The notes under the pieces are model-generated. The model ran no database searches and was not told the origin of the DNA. It saw only the letters and a program-made list of their open reading frames with translations. Positions 53,076-62,374 of a DNA stretch of 64,000 nucleotides are shown piece by piece. This DNA comes from Verrucomicrobiota bacterium (GTDB lineage: Bacteria > Verrucomicrobiota > Verrucomicrobiia > Verrucomicrobiales > Verrucomicrobiaceae): positions 1 to 64,000 of the forward strand of contig JAFLEI010000032.1 of the NCBI GenBank assembly GCA_017301975.1, given 5' to 3'. The first letter of the stretch is position 1. Each line of letters begins with the position of its first letter. The translations under genes and the position numbers were made by a program.

Positions 53076-54838
53076 ATGCGATGCTGCGTCCGCTCATGAT
53101 GGCGATTTTCATGTTTCCCTTCAGCATCGCATGGGGACAGGAGGTGACCAAGGAACAACTGGGGCACGTCAGCTTTGAGCAGAATCTCAAGGAGCGCGTT
53201 CCCTTGAATGCCACCTTTCGCGATGAATCGGGTAAACCTGTGAGGCTGGGTGCTTTTTTCGGAGCGCGGCCCGTCGTCCTTGTCCCGGCCTACTACCGCT
53301 GTCCCAATCTCTGCACCGTGGTTATCAATGCCATGCTCGAAAGCGTGCGCAATCTGCGACAGAATGCCGGACGTGATTTTGAGATCGTGATTGTCAGCAT
53401 TGATCCGCAGGAAGACGCCGCCCTCGCCCAGGCCAAGAAACAAACGTATGTGACCCGCTACGGCCGTCCGGGATCGCAGCAGGGATGGCATTTCCTCACC
53501 GGGGACAAGTCGTCCATCGAGCAGCTCTGCAGGGCTGTGGGTTATCACTACGTCTATGATCCCGTGAGCAAGCAATACGCCCACCCCAGTGGAGTCGTGA
53601 TTCTCACGCCGGAGGGAGTCATCTCGCGCTACTTTCTCGGCATCGAGTATCCGCCCAAAGAATTCAATCAGGCGCTGGTGGCAGCATCCCAAAACAAGAC
53701 AGGCACACTGGCAGAGCGGCTGCTGCTTCTCTGCTTTCACTACGATCCGAACACAGGTCGTTACACCCTGATCATCAGGCGGGCGCTGCAGATCGGCGGC
53801 ATCGGCACCATCGCTGCCGTCGTGGGGATGATCTTCGCCTTAGGCCGAAAGAGAAGCAACGCCGATGCCCGTCCCCCGAATGCACCTTCCGCGCTGACAG
53901 CTCTGCCGTTTTTGCCCGAGCCTGCCTCAAACTTCGCGGGCTCCGTCGATGAAATCTTTTGGACGATGACGCTGGCATGCGGGGCGGTGGCGCTGGCTCT
54001 TTTTGTCACCATCACCTTTTTCTGCATTCGCTATCGGGCGGGCTCACTCGCAAAAAGACCGCCCGCAAAAAGGAGCGGCGTTCTTCTGGAGGTGATTTGG
54101 TCGAGCCTCACCCTCATCGCCTTCACCGCCATCTTCATCTGGGCCGCGCTGGTGTATTTCCGCATGTCCAGCCCCCCTGCCAATGCGGCGGAAATCTACG
54201 TCGTGGGCAAGCAATGGATGTGGAAGATCCAGCATCCCAATGGCCGCAGTGAAATCAATGAGCTGCATCTGCTGGTCGATCAGCCGGTGAAACTCATCAT
54301 GACCTCCCAGGATGTGATTCATGATTTCTATGTGCCAGCCTTCCACACCAAACAGGATGTGCTGCCGGACCGCTACACCACCGAATGGTTCATCCCCAGA
54401 CGACCCGGCAAATACCATCTCTTTTGCGCGGAGTACTGCGGTGGCGACCATTCTCAAATGGGCGGGTGGGTTTACGTGCAGCAACCCGCCGAGCATGCCC
54501 GCTGGATGGAGGGACTGGCGGGCGGGGAATCCCTCGCGCAGGCAGGGGCGAGGCTCTTTGTCGCACGGGGTTGCAGCGGCTGCCACTCGCCCCAGTCCAC
54601 CGTGCGCTCTCCCCTGCTCACGGGCATCTACCGGCATCCCGTCGCTTTGAGTGACGGCACCACGGTCATCGCCGACGAACAGTACCTGCATGATTCAATC
54701 CTGCTGCCCAACAAACAAATCACCGCCGGCTATGAACCCAAGATGCCCACCTTTCAGGGTCAAATCTCCGAGGAGGAGATCATGCAACTGATCGCCTACA
54801 TTAAAACTCTCAGCCAGGAACAAGGAGGCACCCGATGA
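53072..54838 (+). CDS. SCO1/SenC - cytochrome c oxidase subunit II - cytochrome c fusion
   Basis: This is a single 588-residue reading frame with three domains. A signal peptide (to about 22) is followed by a SCO copper-chaperone thioredoxin fold with C77-x3-C81 (YRCPNLC) and His171 (AHPSGVVIL). A membrane helix (about 235-258) links to the CoxB domain: two transmembrane helices (about 295-365) and the CuA site H417, C452-x3-C456, H460 and M463. A C-terminal class-I cytochrome c has CSGCH (501-505). No stop or frame change separates the domains. It starts within the 4-base overlap with the preceding gene and ends overlapping coxA. Confidence 0.93.
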   Translation: MNAMLRPLMMAIFMFPFSIAWGQEVTKEQLGHVSFEQNLKERVPLNATFRDESGKPVRLGAFFGARPVVLVPAYYRCPNLCTVVINAMLESVRNLRQNAGRDFEIVIVSIDPQEDAALAQAKKQTYVTRYGRPGSQQGWHFLTGDKSSIEQLCRAVGYHYVYDPVSKQYAHPSGVVILTPEGVISRYFLGIEYPPKEFNQALVAASQNKTGTLAERLLLLCFHYDPNTGRYTLIIRRALQIGGIGTIAAVVGMIFALGRKRSNADARPPNAPSALTALPFLPEPASNFAGSVDEIFWTMTLACGAVALALFVTITFFCIRYRAGSLAKRPPAKRSGVLLEVIWSSLTLIAFTAIFIWAALVYFRMSSPPANAAEIYVVGKQWMWKIQHPNGRSEINELHLLVDQPVKLIMTSQDVIHDFYVPAFHTKQDVLPDRYTTEWFIPRRPGKYHLFCAEYCGGDHSQMGGWVYVQQPAEHARWMEGLAGGESLAQAGARLFVARGCSGCHSPQSTVRSPLLTGIYRHPVALSDGTTVIADEQYLHDSILLPNKQITAGYEPKMPTFQGQISEEEIMQLIAYIKTLSQEQGGTR

Positions 54839-56472
54839 GCATCAGCACTCCCCAGGCAGAGATGCAGCCGCCGCTTGAAGGCCCGGACTACCTCCATGAG
54901 CACTCGGTGCGCTCCTGGCTGCTGACCACGGATCACAAGCGCATCGGTATCCTGTACCTCGTCTCCATCACCTTGTTCTTCCTCATTGGCGGTGTGGCTG
55001 TGACGATGATGCGCATGGAACTCCTCACCCCGCAGGGGGATCTTTTCGCCTCCTCGACCTACAACAAACTCTTCACCATGCATGGCGTCATCATGGTGTG
55101 GTTTTTCCTCATTCCATCCGTGCCTTCGGTGTTGGGAAACTTCCTGCTGCCCATGATGCTTGGCGCGCGTGACGTGGCCTTTCCGCGTCTGAATCTGCTG
55201 AGCTGGTATCTCTTCATGGCGGGTGCGGCACTTGCCTTGTGGGCGATCATCCACGGCGGGGTGGACACCGGCTGGACCTTCTACACTCCTTACAGCTCCA
55301 CCTATGCGAATGGCCACGTGATCGCCATGGTCATGGGGGTGTTCATCGCGGGATTTGGCTCCATCATCACCGGTCTGAATTTCATCGTGACCACGCACAA
55401 GCTGCGCGCTCCCGGTCTCATCTGGTTTCGCCTGCCGCTGTTTGTCTGGTCCTTGTATGCCACCAGCATCATCCTTGTCCTCGCCACGCCGGTGCTCGCC
55501 ATCACCCTCGTTCTCGTCGCCTTGGAGCGTGCCTTTGGCATCGGCATTTTCAATCCCGCCATCGGCGGTGATCCGCTGCTCTTCCAGCACCTCTTTTGGT
55601 TCTACAGCCATCCTGCCGTTTACATCATGATTCTCCCGGGCATGGGCGTCACCAGTGAGATCATCGCCTGCTTTGCCCGCAAGCAGGTCTTTGGTTATCG
55701 CATCGTCGCCTATGCCAGCATCGCCATTGCCGTGCTCGGCTTCCTCGTCTGGGGGCACCACATGTTTGTCAGCAGCCAGTCGATCTATGCCGGCATGATT
55801 TTTTCACTGCTGAGCTTTCTGGTTTCGATCCCGTCCGCAATCAAGGTCTTCAACTGGACCGCCACGCTCTACCGCGGCTCCATCTGGTTTCAAACTCCCC
55901 TGCTCTACGCCCTGGGATTTCTGGGTCTCTTCACCATCGGCGGGCTCACGGGCCTGTTCCTTGCCGCCCTCGCGGTGGATGTGCATCTCACGGACACCTA
56001 CTTCGTCGTCGCTCATTTCCATTACATCATGGTCGGCGGCATGGTCATGGCCTATCTCGGCGGTCTGCATTTCTGGTGGCCCAAGATCACCGGAAAACTT
56101 TATCCCGAATGGCCGGCGAAGCTCTCGGCACTCTTCATTTTCGGCGGGTTCAATCTCACCTTCTTCCCCCAGTTCATTCTTGGGTATCTGGGCATGCCAC
56201 GCCGCTACCACATCTACGCACCGGAGTTTCAGACGCTCAATGTGCTGTCCTCGGCCGGAGCCTCGATTCTGGCCGTGGGGTATCTCCTTCCTCTGGTCTA
56301 TCTGCTGTGGTCCCTGCGGTATGGCCGTGATGCCGGACCCAATCCCTGGCAGGCCACGGGCCTTGAATGGACCACCGCCTCGCCACCACCGGAGGAAAAC
56401 TTCACCATCGCTCCGGTGGTCACCGAAGATCCCTACAACTATCACCCCACCGAGGAGGCGGCAGACGCCTGA
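54835..56472 (+). CDS. coxA: cytochrome c oxidase subunit I, heme-copper oxidase type A2
   Basis: This is a 545-residue catalytic subunit with about twelve transmembrane helices. The CuB/cross-linked Tyr segment is YSHPAVYIMILPGMG with H259 and Y263. The YSHP form instead of GHPE is the mark of subtype A2. GHHMFVSSQS and DTYFVVAHFHYIMVGG supply the remaining CuB and heme ligands. It reduces O2 to water with proton pumping, receiving electrons from the CuA/heme c fusion subunit. Subtype A2 caa3 oxidases form a supercomplex with alternative complex III in Flavobacterium and similar bacteria. Confidence 0.96.
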   Translation: MSISTPQAEMQPPLEGPDYLHEHSVRSWLLTTDHKRIGILYLVSITLFFLIGGVAVTMMRMELLTPQGDLFASSTYNKLFTMHGVIMVWFFLIPSVPSVLGNFLLPMMLGARDVAFPRLNLLSWYLFMAGAALALWAIIHGGVDTGWTFYTPYSSTYANGHVIAMVMGVFIAGFGSIITGLNFIVTTHKLRAPGLIWFRLPLFVWSLYATSIILVLATPVLAITLVLVALERAFGIGIFNPAIGGDPLLFQHLFWFYSHPAVYIMILPGMGVTSEIIACFARKQVFGYRIVAYASIAIAVLGFLVWGHHMFVSSQSIYAGMIFSLLSFLVSIPSAIKVFNWTATLYRGSIWFQTPLLYALGFLGLFTIGGLTGLFLAALAVDVHLTDTYFVVAHFHYIMVGGMVMAYLGGLHFWWPKITGKLYPEWPAKLSALFIFGGFNLTFFPQFILGYLGMPRRYHIYAPEFQTLNVLSSAGASILAVGYLLPLVYLLWSLRYGRDAGPNPWQATGLEWTTASPPPEENFTIAPVVTEDPYNYHPTEEAADA

Positions 56473-56478
56473 TCCACG

Positions 56479-57129
56479 ATGAGTCATCCCAGCGACAGCA
56501 CTGCCCCCCCATTCACCAGCTTCTCTCAGCAGCGCGAGGCCGCCACCCTGGGCATGTGGGGCTTCCTTGGCATGGAGGTGCTCTTCTTTGGCCCCATGTT
56601 TCTCGGCTACATCGTGTTCCGCATCAACTTTCCGGACGCGTTCATGACCGCCAGCAGGCACACCCTCATCCTGGCCGGAGGTGTCAACACCGCCCTGCTT
56701 TTGATCAGCAGCTTCACCATGGCCCTCGCGGTGCGCTCGGCAAACCTCCTTGAAGACAGCGCCAAAGTGGTGCGCAGCCTGCTCGTCACACTGCTGCTCG
56801 GCGGCGCCTTTGTCGGCATCAAGTGCTTTGAATACAGCCATGAAATACACGAGGGCCTTCTTCCCGGCGCTTCATTCCATCTGGACGGGGCCGATCCACA
56901 GCAGGCGCAGATGTTCTTCTACCTCTATTTTTTGATGACCGGCATGCATCTGCTGCATGTCATCATCGGGCTCGGCTTGATCGCCGTCTTCATCCTGCGC
57001 GCAAAGCTGACCGTGCGCAAAGAGCGCTTCTCCATCGCCATGGAGCAACTCGGTCTCTACTGGCACTTTGTCGATCTCGTTTGGGTTTTCCTCTTTCCAC
57101 TTATTTACCTGGGAGGGCGCGCCGCATGA
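56479..57129 (+). CDS. coxC: cytochrome c oxidase subunit III
   Basis: This is a 216-residue subunit III with five transmembrane helices. REAATLGMWGFLGMEVLFFG at the start, KCFEYSHEIHEGLLPG in the middle and a final MHLLHVIIGLGLIAVF, YWHFVDLVWVFLFPLIYL are typical. It stabilises subunit I and the oxygen channel. It starts 6 bases after coxA and overlaps the next gene by 4. Confidence 0.95.
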   Translation: MSHPSDSTAPPFTSFSQQREAATLGMWGFLGMEVLFFGPMFLGYIVFRINFPDAFMTASRHTLILAGGVNTALLLISSFTMALAVRSANLLEDSAKVVRSLLVTLLLGGAFVGIKCFEYSHEIHEGLLPGASFHLDGADPQQAQMFFYLYFLMTGMHLLHVIIGLGLIAVFILRAKLTVRKERFSIAMEQLGLYWHFVDLVWVFLFPLIYLGGRAA

Positions 57130-57458
57130 CTCCCGTCAGACATTATGCCTTGGTGTGCGGCGCACTGCTCGTCCTGCTGCTGCTGACGGTGGGGGCCGCC
57201 TATGTCAATCTCGGCCCCTTCAATGTCGCCGCCGCCATGCTGATCTCGCTGATGAAGGCCGCTCTCATCCTGCTATTTTTCATGCATGTCCGCCAGGCCG
57301 GCCCGGTGCTGCGTCTCTTTGTCTTCATCGGCTTCTTCTGGCTGGCCCTTCTCATCTCCCTTTCGCTCAGCGACTTCCTCACCCGAGGCGTTCCCGACAA
57401 GTCGACCGCCGACCAGCGCCCTTCGACCAGTGGTGAAACAAAGCCACCTGCTCCCTGA
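57126..57458 (+). CDS. cytochrome c oxidase subunit IV-type membrane protein
   Basis: This is a 110-residue protein with three transmembrane helices, typical of the COX4_pro/CyoD-like family: ALLVLLLLTVGAAYVNLGPFN, ISLMKAALILLFFMHVRQA and a last FVFIGFFWLALLISLSLSDFL. The ATG (57126) overlaps the coxC stop. It is the final gene of the operon and probably helps in oxidase assembly or stability. A DUF72 gene on the other strand ends 15 bases later. Confidence 0.9.
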   Translation: MTPVRHYALVCGALLVLLLLTVGAAYVNLGPFNVAAAMLISLMKAALILLFFMHVRQAGPVLRLFVFIGFFWLALLISLSLSDFLTRGVPDKSTADQRPSTSGETKPPAP

Positions 57459-57473
57459 AGGCGAGGCATGGCC

Positions 57474-58373
57474 TCATTCGTCAGTAAGCGCCGGTCCGGT
57501 TCCCAGTTGCTTCGCCAGCGTCATTGCGTCGTGCGGCGCATGCACTTTGATGTCATTGTCGAAGTACACATACACATCACGTCCGCTTTTGCGGGCAGCA
57601 GCTCTGGGAGCATGCAGGCGGCTCGCGGTGGGAGTGACGCCGCGGTGCCAGGCGCGGATCTTTCGTCCCCATTCATCCAGCGCCCTGGCGGTGTAACCGC
57701 TCTCATAAAGTTTCTCGTCGCCATGCAGCCGCACATACATGAAGTCGCCCGTCACATCCTCCATCACAGGCCACTTCCCGGCGGTGTCGGCGACAACCAA
57801 CGCAATGTTGTGCCGTCGCAGCATCTCGACAAACTCACGGTTCTTGAACGAATCATGCCGCACCTCCACCGCATGCCGCAGGGGATGATTGGGTTTGGCG
57901 GATGTTCCTGCCCGGCCGTTGAGAAAATCATCATGCCTCCGCGCCAGGGCTGCAGCGGCGCGTGCATCGCGCGGCAGCAGCTTGCAGAAAGCCTCGATCA
58001 CCTCGCGGTCATAGCGCAGGCTGGGAGGCAGCTGCCAGAGGAACGGTCCCAGTTTCTCCCGCAGCAGAAGCGGACCCGAGGCAAAGAAGTTCGCCAGCGG
58101 CGCCTCCACATCGCGGAGCCGCTTCACATGCGTGATGTAACGTCCACCTTTGACCGAGAAGACAAATTCCTCCGGAGTCACGTCATACCAGTGGCGGTAG
58201 CTGTCAGGCTTTTGCAGCGAGTAGAAGGAGCCATTGATCTCGATGGTGCCCACATGTTGCGAGGCATATTCGAGCTCGCGCTTGTGAGGCCACTTTTTCG
58301 GATAAAAAGGTCCGCCGCGCCAGGGCGCGTAGGTCCAGCCGGAAATGCCGATGTGCATGACGGGTTTCTTCAT
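57474..58373 (-). CDS. DUF72-family (YecE-like) protein
   Basis: This is a 299-residue TIM-barrel-like DUF72 protein. It has HIGISGWTYAPWRGGPFYPK at the start, VGTIEINGSFYSLQKPDSYRHW, FVFSVKGGRYITHVKRLRD, and LGPFLWQLPPSLRYD. The VEVRHDSFKNREFVEMLRRH and YVYFDNDIKVHAPHDA segments are also typical. Function of the family is unknown. It lies 27 bases after the LigD polymerase gene on the same strand, so it is probably co-transcribed with the NHEJ genes, an association that recurs in other bacteria. Confidence 0.92.
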   Translation of the reverse strand: MKKPVMHIGISGWTYAPWRGGPFYPKKWPHKRELEYASQHVGTIEINGSFYSLQKPDSYRHWYDVTPEEFVFSVKGGRYITHVKRLRDVEAPLANFFASGPLLLREKLGPFLWQLPPSLRYDREVIEAFCKLLPRDARAAAALARRHDDFLNGRAGTSAKPNHPLRHAVEVRHDSFKNREFVEMLRRHNIALVVADTAGKWPVMEDVTGDFMYVRLHGDEKLYESGYTARALDEWGRKIRAWHRGVTPTASRLHAPRAAARKSGRDVYVYFDNDIKVHAPHDAMTLAKQLGTGPALTDE

Positions 58374-58400
58374 GAGGAAATGCGTTTTGGGGTGTCCGCC

Positions 58401-59309
58401 TCAGCCCAGCGCTTTGAGGGCAGGCAGCTTTTGCTTCAGTTCCAGCACCGGCGCGAAGAGGTCGCCGTGCTTCTTCACGCGTTTCAGCACCTCATCCGCT
58501 TCAAACGACAGCTTCTTCCCACGCTTCCACGCGGAGACCACTTCGGCCCATGTCACCGGAGTGGAAACGGTGGGACGATCCTTGGCGCGCAGCGAGTACA
58601 CACTCACGGTGGTTTTGTGGTCATCATTCTGACTCCAGTCCACCAGCACCTTGCCCTCCCGCAGCTTTTTGAGCATTTTGTGCACCACCAGATCCGGGCA
58701 CTCGCTTTCCAGCGCCCGTGCGACGGCTGAGGCAAAGGCTTTGGTGCGTGCGTAGGTGACCGGCGTGTTCAGCGGCACATACACTTGCAAGCCCTTGGAG
58801 CCGGAGGTCTTCGGAAACGACTGCAGGCCGAGCGAGTCAAAACAATCCTTCAGCAGCAGGCCCACCTGGCAGCAGGTCAGGATGTCCGCTGGGGGGCCGG
58901 GGTCGAGATCAAAGGCCAGCACGGTGGGGCGCGTGACGGCGGTCTTGCGGTGGAGGAAGGTGTGAAACTCGAGATTGGCCAGATTGGCCGCCCAAACCAG
59001 CGACGGCACATCATTGATCATGCAGTAGTCGATCTGCCCGCCCGTCTTCTCCACCTGCGTGGTCTTGACCCAGCGTGGCCGGTGGGGCGGGCACTGCTTC
59101 TCATAAAAGAAGAATCCTTTCACGCCATCAGGATAGCGTTTCAGCGTGAGCGCCCGCGCGTTCAAATGGGGCAGCATCTGCTCGGCGATGCGGATGTAGT
59201 AGTGAATGACATCCCCCTTGGTGAAGCCCGTGTCAGGATACATCACCTTGTCCAGGTTGCTCACGGGCACCTTCACGCCATTCACTTCGAGCTGTGTGTT
59301 TTGACTCAT
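58401..59309 (-). CDS. ligD: LigD polymerase/primase domain, stand-alone
   Basis: This 302-residue protein corresponds to the polymerase (archaeo-eukaryotic primase-type) domain of LigD. It fills gaps or adds nucleotides at double-strand break ends during NHEJ. VSNLDKVMYPDTGFTKGDV, the catalytic VLAFDLDPGP motif with two Asp, SGSKGLQVYVPL and VDWSQNDDHKTT are all present. Mycobacterial LigD carries this domain in one chain with the ligase; here it is separate and starts in a 4-base overlap with the ligase gene. Confidence 0.94.
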   Translation of the reverse strand: MSQNTQLEVNGVKVPVSNLDKVMYPDTGFTKGDVIHYYIRIAEQMLPHLNARALTLKRYPDGVKGFFFYEKQCPPHRPRWVKTTQVEKTGGQIDYCMINDVPSLVWAANLANLEFHTFLHRKTAVTRPTVLAFDLDPGPPADILTCCQVGLLLKDCFDSLGLQSFPKTSGSKGLQVYVPLNTPVTYARTKAFASAVARALESECPDLVVHKMLKKLREGKVLVDWSQNDDHKTTVSVYSLRAKDRPTVSTPVTWAEVVSAWKRGKKLSFEADEVLKRVKKHGDLFAPVLELKQKLPALKALG

Positions 59310-60934
59310 GCTGCTGTGGTTGCTTCACGTACGACTTCGCGTGCAGGCTTGTCCTCACGCAGGCCCAGAAACACCGGCTGGCGCAGCCGCTGGTCGCGCG
59401 TCCACTCGGCAAACTTCACCTGACAGACGAGGCGGGGCTTCAGCCACGTGCAGTTCTTCATTTCAGCCTGCGTAATGCCCTGCCCCCAGCGCCCGCTGCG
59501 GTCTGCCGGCAGGTTGGCAAAGGGGCATTTCTTTTGGATGAGCGGCTGAAACTGTTCATGCAGTTCTTGCAGCAGACGCTCATTGAATCCCGTGCCTACC
59601 TTGCCCACGCACTGCAGCCCGCCTTCCGCGTGCACGCCCAAAATGAGAGCACCGATGTGCTTGCGGCTGCCCCCGGGTGCAGTGAAGCCGCCGATGACGA
59701 CTTCCTGCTCCTGATTGATCTTCAGCTTGATCCACTGCCCGCTGCGGCGCCCAGCCTCATAAGTCGAGTCCGGTCGTTTGCCGATGAGCCCTTCCAGCCC
59801 GAATTTCTTTACTTGCTTCAGGAGCTCCGTGGCGTTGCCTTCGAGAGAGGCGGAGTAACGAATCACCGCAGAGTCTTTGAAAAGCTCGCGCAGCATCGCT
59901 TTGCGTTTGACCAAAGGCAGGTCCGTGAGGTCGCGCTTTTTCAATCGCAGCAGGTCAAAGACATAGTAGCACAGCGGCGGCTGCTCCTGGCCCAGGTCAT
60001 AGGCCTGCAGCAGTTGAAACGATGAGCGGCCTTTCTCATCCAGTGCGGCGATTTCTCCATCGAGTACGCAGTCCGGCAGTCCGAGTTCAAGGAGTGCCTC
60101 CGTCACTTCCGGAAACTTGTCCGTCATGTCTTTCTCGGTTCGCGACATGAGAAACATATTCCGGCCATGCTTGAGGGTCAGCGCACGGAAGCCGTCAAAT
60201 TTCACCTCGTAGATCCAGTCGTCGTCCACAGGTGGGGATGACGCCGGCCTGGCTTTCATGGGCTCAACGTACAAGGCAGAGGCGGCGGCGGAGGGCTCAG
60301 CGCTCTTTTTGCGCGGACTTGCGATCTTTTTGGGCTTCACAGCCTCGGGCTCCGCCGGTGCCCCTTTCTTTTTGCGGGAGCTCGTCCACGGCTCCGCATC
60401 GGCCAGTTGCTTCATGCTGCGGCCCGACAAGGCGGAAGTGTTATCCATGCGGTTGCTCACCGGTTTCATGTCATCCCCGCCGCGAATGAGCAGCCACTGC
60501 TTCTCATTGCGAAGCCGGACCAGATACCATTCCCCCTCCAGCTTCGTGCCGTGCAGGGTGAAGTGCAGCTTGCCACCCTCCAGTTCTTTGAGGGGTGTTT
60601 TTGATGCCGGCTCATACGTGCCGGTGTCCCACACCATCACCGTCCCCCCGCCATACTGTCCTTGAGGAATAGGGCCTTCGAAATGGATGTAGGAGACAGG
60701 GTGATCCTCCACCTGCACCGCCAGTCGTTTTTCACCTTTGGCAAAAGGCATGCCCTTCGGCACCGCCCATGATTTCAAGCTGCCATCGAGCTCGAGCCGA
60801 AAGTCATAGTGCAGATGAGAGGCCTCATGTTTCTGTACCACGAACCGACGCACCCCGCCGCTCCGCTCTCGTTTGCCCGGGGGTTCGGCGGTTTTTTTAA
60901 AGTCCCGCTTCTTCTGGTATTCTCGAAGAGACAT
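59306..60934 (-). CDS. ligD: ATP-dependent DNA ligase D with 3'-phosphoesterase domain
   Basis: This is a 542-residue NHEJ ligase. Residues 1 to about 165 form the phosphoesterase module: FVVQKHEASHLHYDFRLELDG with metal-binding His36, His42 and Asp44. A Lys/Ala/Pro-rich linker (about 185-220) is followed by the nucleotidyltransferase domain with adenylation Lys245 (YEVKFDGFRA). LDGEIAALDEKGRSSFQLLQ, LEGLIGKRPDSTY and an OB-fold with RSGQWIKLK come after. Order PE-Lig with polymerase as the next gene differs from the single-chain LigD of mycobacteria. Confidence 0.95.
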   Translation of the reverse strand: MSLREYQKKRDFKKTAEPPGKRERSGGVRRFVVQKHEASHLHYDFRLELDGSLKSWAVPKGMPFAKGEKRLAVQVEDHPVSYIHFEGPIPQGQYGGGTVMVWDTGTYEPASKTPLKELEGGKLHFTLHGTKLEGEWYLVRLRNEKQWLLIRGGDDMKPVSNRMDNTSALSGRSMKQLADAEPWTSSRKKKGAPAEPEAVKPKKIASPRKKSAEPSAAASALYVEPMKARPASSPPVDDDWIYEVKFDGFRALTLKHGRNMFLMSRTEKDMTDKFPEVTEALLELGLPDCVLDGEIAALDEKGRSSFQLLQAYDLGQEQPPLCYYVFDLLRLKKRDLTDLPLVKRKAMLRELFKDSAVIRYSASLEGNATELLKQVKKFGLEGLIGKRPDSTYEAGRRSGQWIKLKINQEQEVVIGGFTAPGGSRKHIGALILGVHAEGGLQCVGKVGTGFNERLLQELHEQFQPLIQKKCPFANLPADRSGRWGQGITQAEMKNCTWLKPRLVCQVKFAEWTRDQRLRQPVFLGLREDKPAREVVREATTAA

Positions 60935-60943
60935 GCGCAGGGA

Positions 60944-61801
60944 TCATGCCGCCTTTCTCCGGCTTTTCGAATGCTTTGCCGCTGCTGGCTTGCGCGTGGT
61001 CTTGCCTCCATGCCCACCGCTCCGTTTGGACTTGGAGGCGTTCAGGCTTTCCTGCAGCACGGAGACCAGGTCGATCACATTGCCGGGGCGCTTGGTCTTC
61101 GCGGCTTTCACCGGTTTTGCGTCGCCATGCGCGACCTTGTCCTCGATCATTTTCTCCAGGGACTTCCGGTATTCATCCTCATACTCCTCCGGCTTCCACG
61201 GCGTCGTCATGCTTTCGATCAGCTTTTCAGCCATGTTGATCTCCGCTTTCGCAGGAGCTTTGCCTTCCGGCGCCTTGAGCTCTGACTTGTCCCGCAGCTC
61301 ATCGGGAAAGTGCATCAGCTCCAGCATGAGGTTTTTGTCCTGCGGCTTGATCGCGGCCAGATGCTGCCGCGTTTTGATCACCACATGCGCAATGGCGATC
61401 TTGCCGCTCTTAACGAGCGCGTCCCGCAGGAGGATGTAAGCCTTGCCGCCGCCCTTGCCAGCCTCCAGATGGTAGGGCTTGTAAAACAGCAGTGGATCCA
61501 CGTCCGCCAGCTCCACAAAATTCATGATCTCCACCGTCTGCGTGGCCTCCACGTCCACCCGTTTGAAGTCTTCCTCCTTGAGCACCACAAACTTGCCCTT
61601 TTCATATTCGTAGCCTTTCACAATGCTCTTCCACGGCACGTCCTTGCCGTCTTTCTCAGCCACGCGTTTGTAATTTACCGGGCTGAGATCCGAGCCCCGC
61701 AGCAGGCGAAACTGGAGTTCTTCACGCCGGATCGCGGGATACAGCGAGACAGGGATGGAGACCAGACCAAAGCTGATGGTGCCTTTCCAGATAGCTCTCA
61801 T
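60944..61801 (-). CDS. ku: DNA end-binding protein Ku
   Basis: This is a 285-residue bacterial Ku homodimer subunit that binds double-strand ends and recruits LigD. MRAIWKGTISFGLVSIPVSL, YKRVAEKDGKDVPW, YEYEKGKFVVLKEEDF and the central YKPYHLEAGKGGGKAYILLRDAL are characteristic. The C-terminal tail from about 245 is Lys/Ser-rich, a typical extension that aids DNA binding. ATG 61801 has AGAGG 8 bases upstream; the frame to 61831 adds ten atypical residues. The ligase gene starts 10 bases downstream. Confidence 0.96.
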   Translation of the reverse strand: MRAIWKGTISFGLVSIPVSLYPAIRREELQFRLLRGSDLSPVNYKRVAEKDGKDVPWKSIVKGYEYEKGKFVVLKEEDFKRVDVEATQTVEIMNFVELADVDPLLFYKPYHLEAGKGGGKAYILLRDALVKSGKIAIAHVVIKTRQHLAAIKPQDKNLMLELMHFPDELRDKSELKAPEGKAPAKAEINMAEKLIESMTTPWKPEEYEDEYRKSLEKMIEDKVAHGDAKPVKAAKTKRPGNVIDLVSVLQESLNASKSKRSGGHGGKTTRKPAAAKHSKSRRKAA

Positions 61802-61994
61802 GGGATTGCCTCTGAATCGCGGCTCCAGCATGCTCCGCGTCTGTCAAAATGAGGACGTCATGCAAGTGCTGAGCAATACTCACCCCTAGCCCCTGGCGAG
61901 GCTTCTGCCTGACATGGAAACCTCGGGTATGAAACGAAAGCTCTATGTCGCCGCAACGCGGCTTAACACTAAAACACAAACACCCCACACGGTT

Positions 61995-62195
61995 ATGAAT
62001 GCGACAGAAACCAAAGGAAATTGGAACATTCTCAAGGGCAAGCTCAAGCAAAAATGGGCTGACCTCACAGATGACGACCTCCAGTTTGCAGAAGGCAAGG
62101 GAGACGAACTCATCGGCCGCATCCAGAAGCGCACCGGCGAATCTCGTGAAGAGATCAAGCGGTACATGGATGAAGAATGCGACGAGTGTGAGTAA
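61995..62195 (+). CDS. CsbD-family stress-response protein
   Basis: This is a 66-residue CsbD protein: NATETKGNWNILKGKLKQKW, then DLTDDDLQFAEGKGDELIGRIQKRTGESREEIKRYM. It is small, very hydrophilic and typical of general-stress regulons. The role is not known in detail. The ATG at 61995 gives the family length; the frame upstream to 61914 is not typical. A strong terminator follows at 62212. Confidence 0.93.
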   Translation: MNATETKGNWNILKGKLKQKWADLTDDDLQFAEGKGDELIGRIQKRTGESREEIKRYMDEECDECE

Positions 62196-62211
62196 AACAA
62201 ACCCTCTCAAC

Positions 62212-62250
62212 GGGCCGGCATGAGATATGGATCTCATGCCGGCCCTTTTT
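62212..62250 (+). terminator. strong intrinsic terminator after csbD
   Basis: A perfect 15-bp stem (62212-62226 with 62231-62245, GGGCCGGCATGAGAT and its complement) with a 4-base loop is followed by TTTTT. It lies 17 bases after the csbD stop codon. Confidence 0.92.
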
Positions 62251-62374
62251 GTGAGGATCGCTTGGCCCTGGAAGTTTTGAGACGTGGATCGTGGTGGACC
62301 GCTGGAACCCGGCAAGGCCGGAGGGCTGCCGGAGTTCGATGAAATTGGCATCCTAACAACGCACACTTTCTCCC

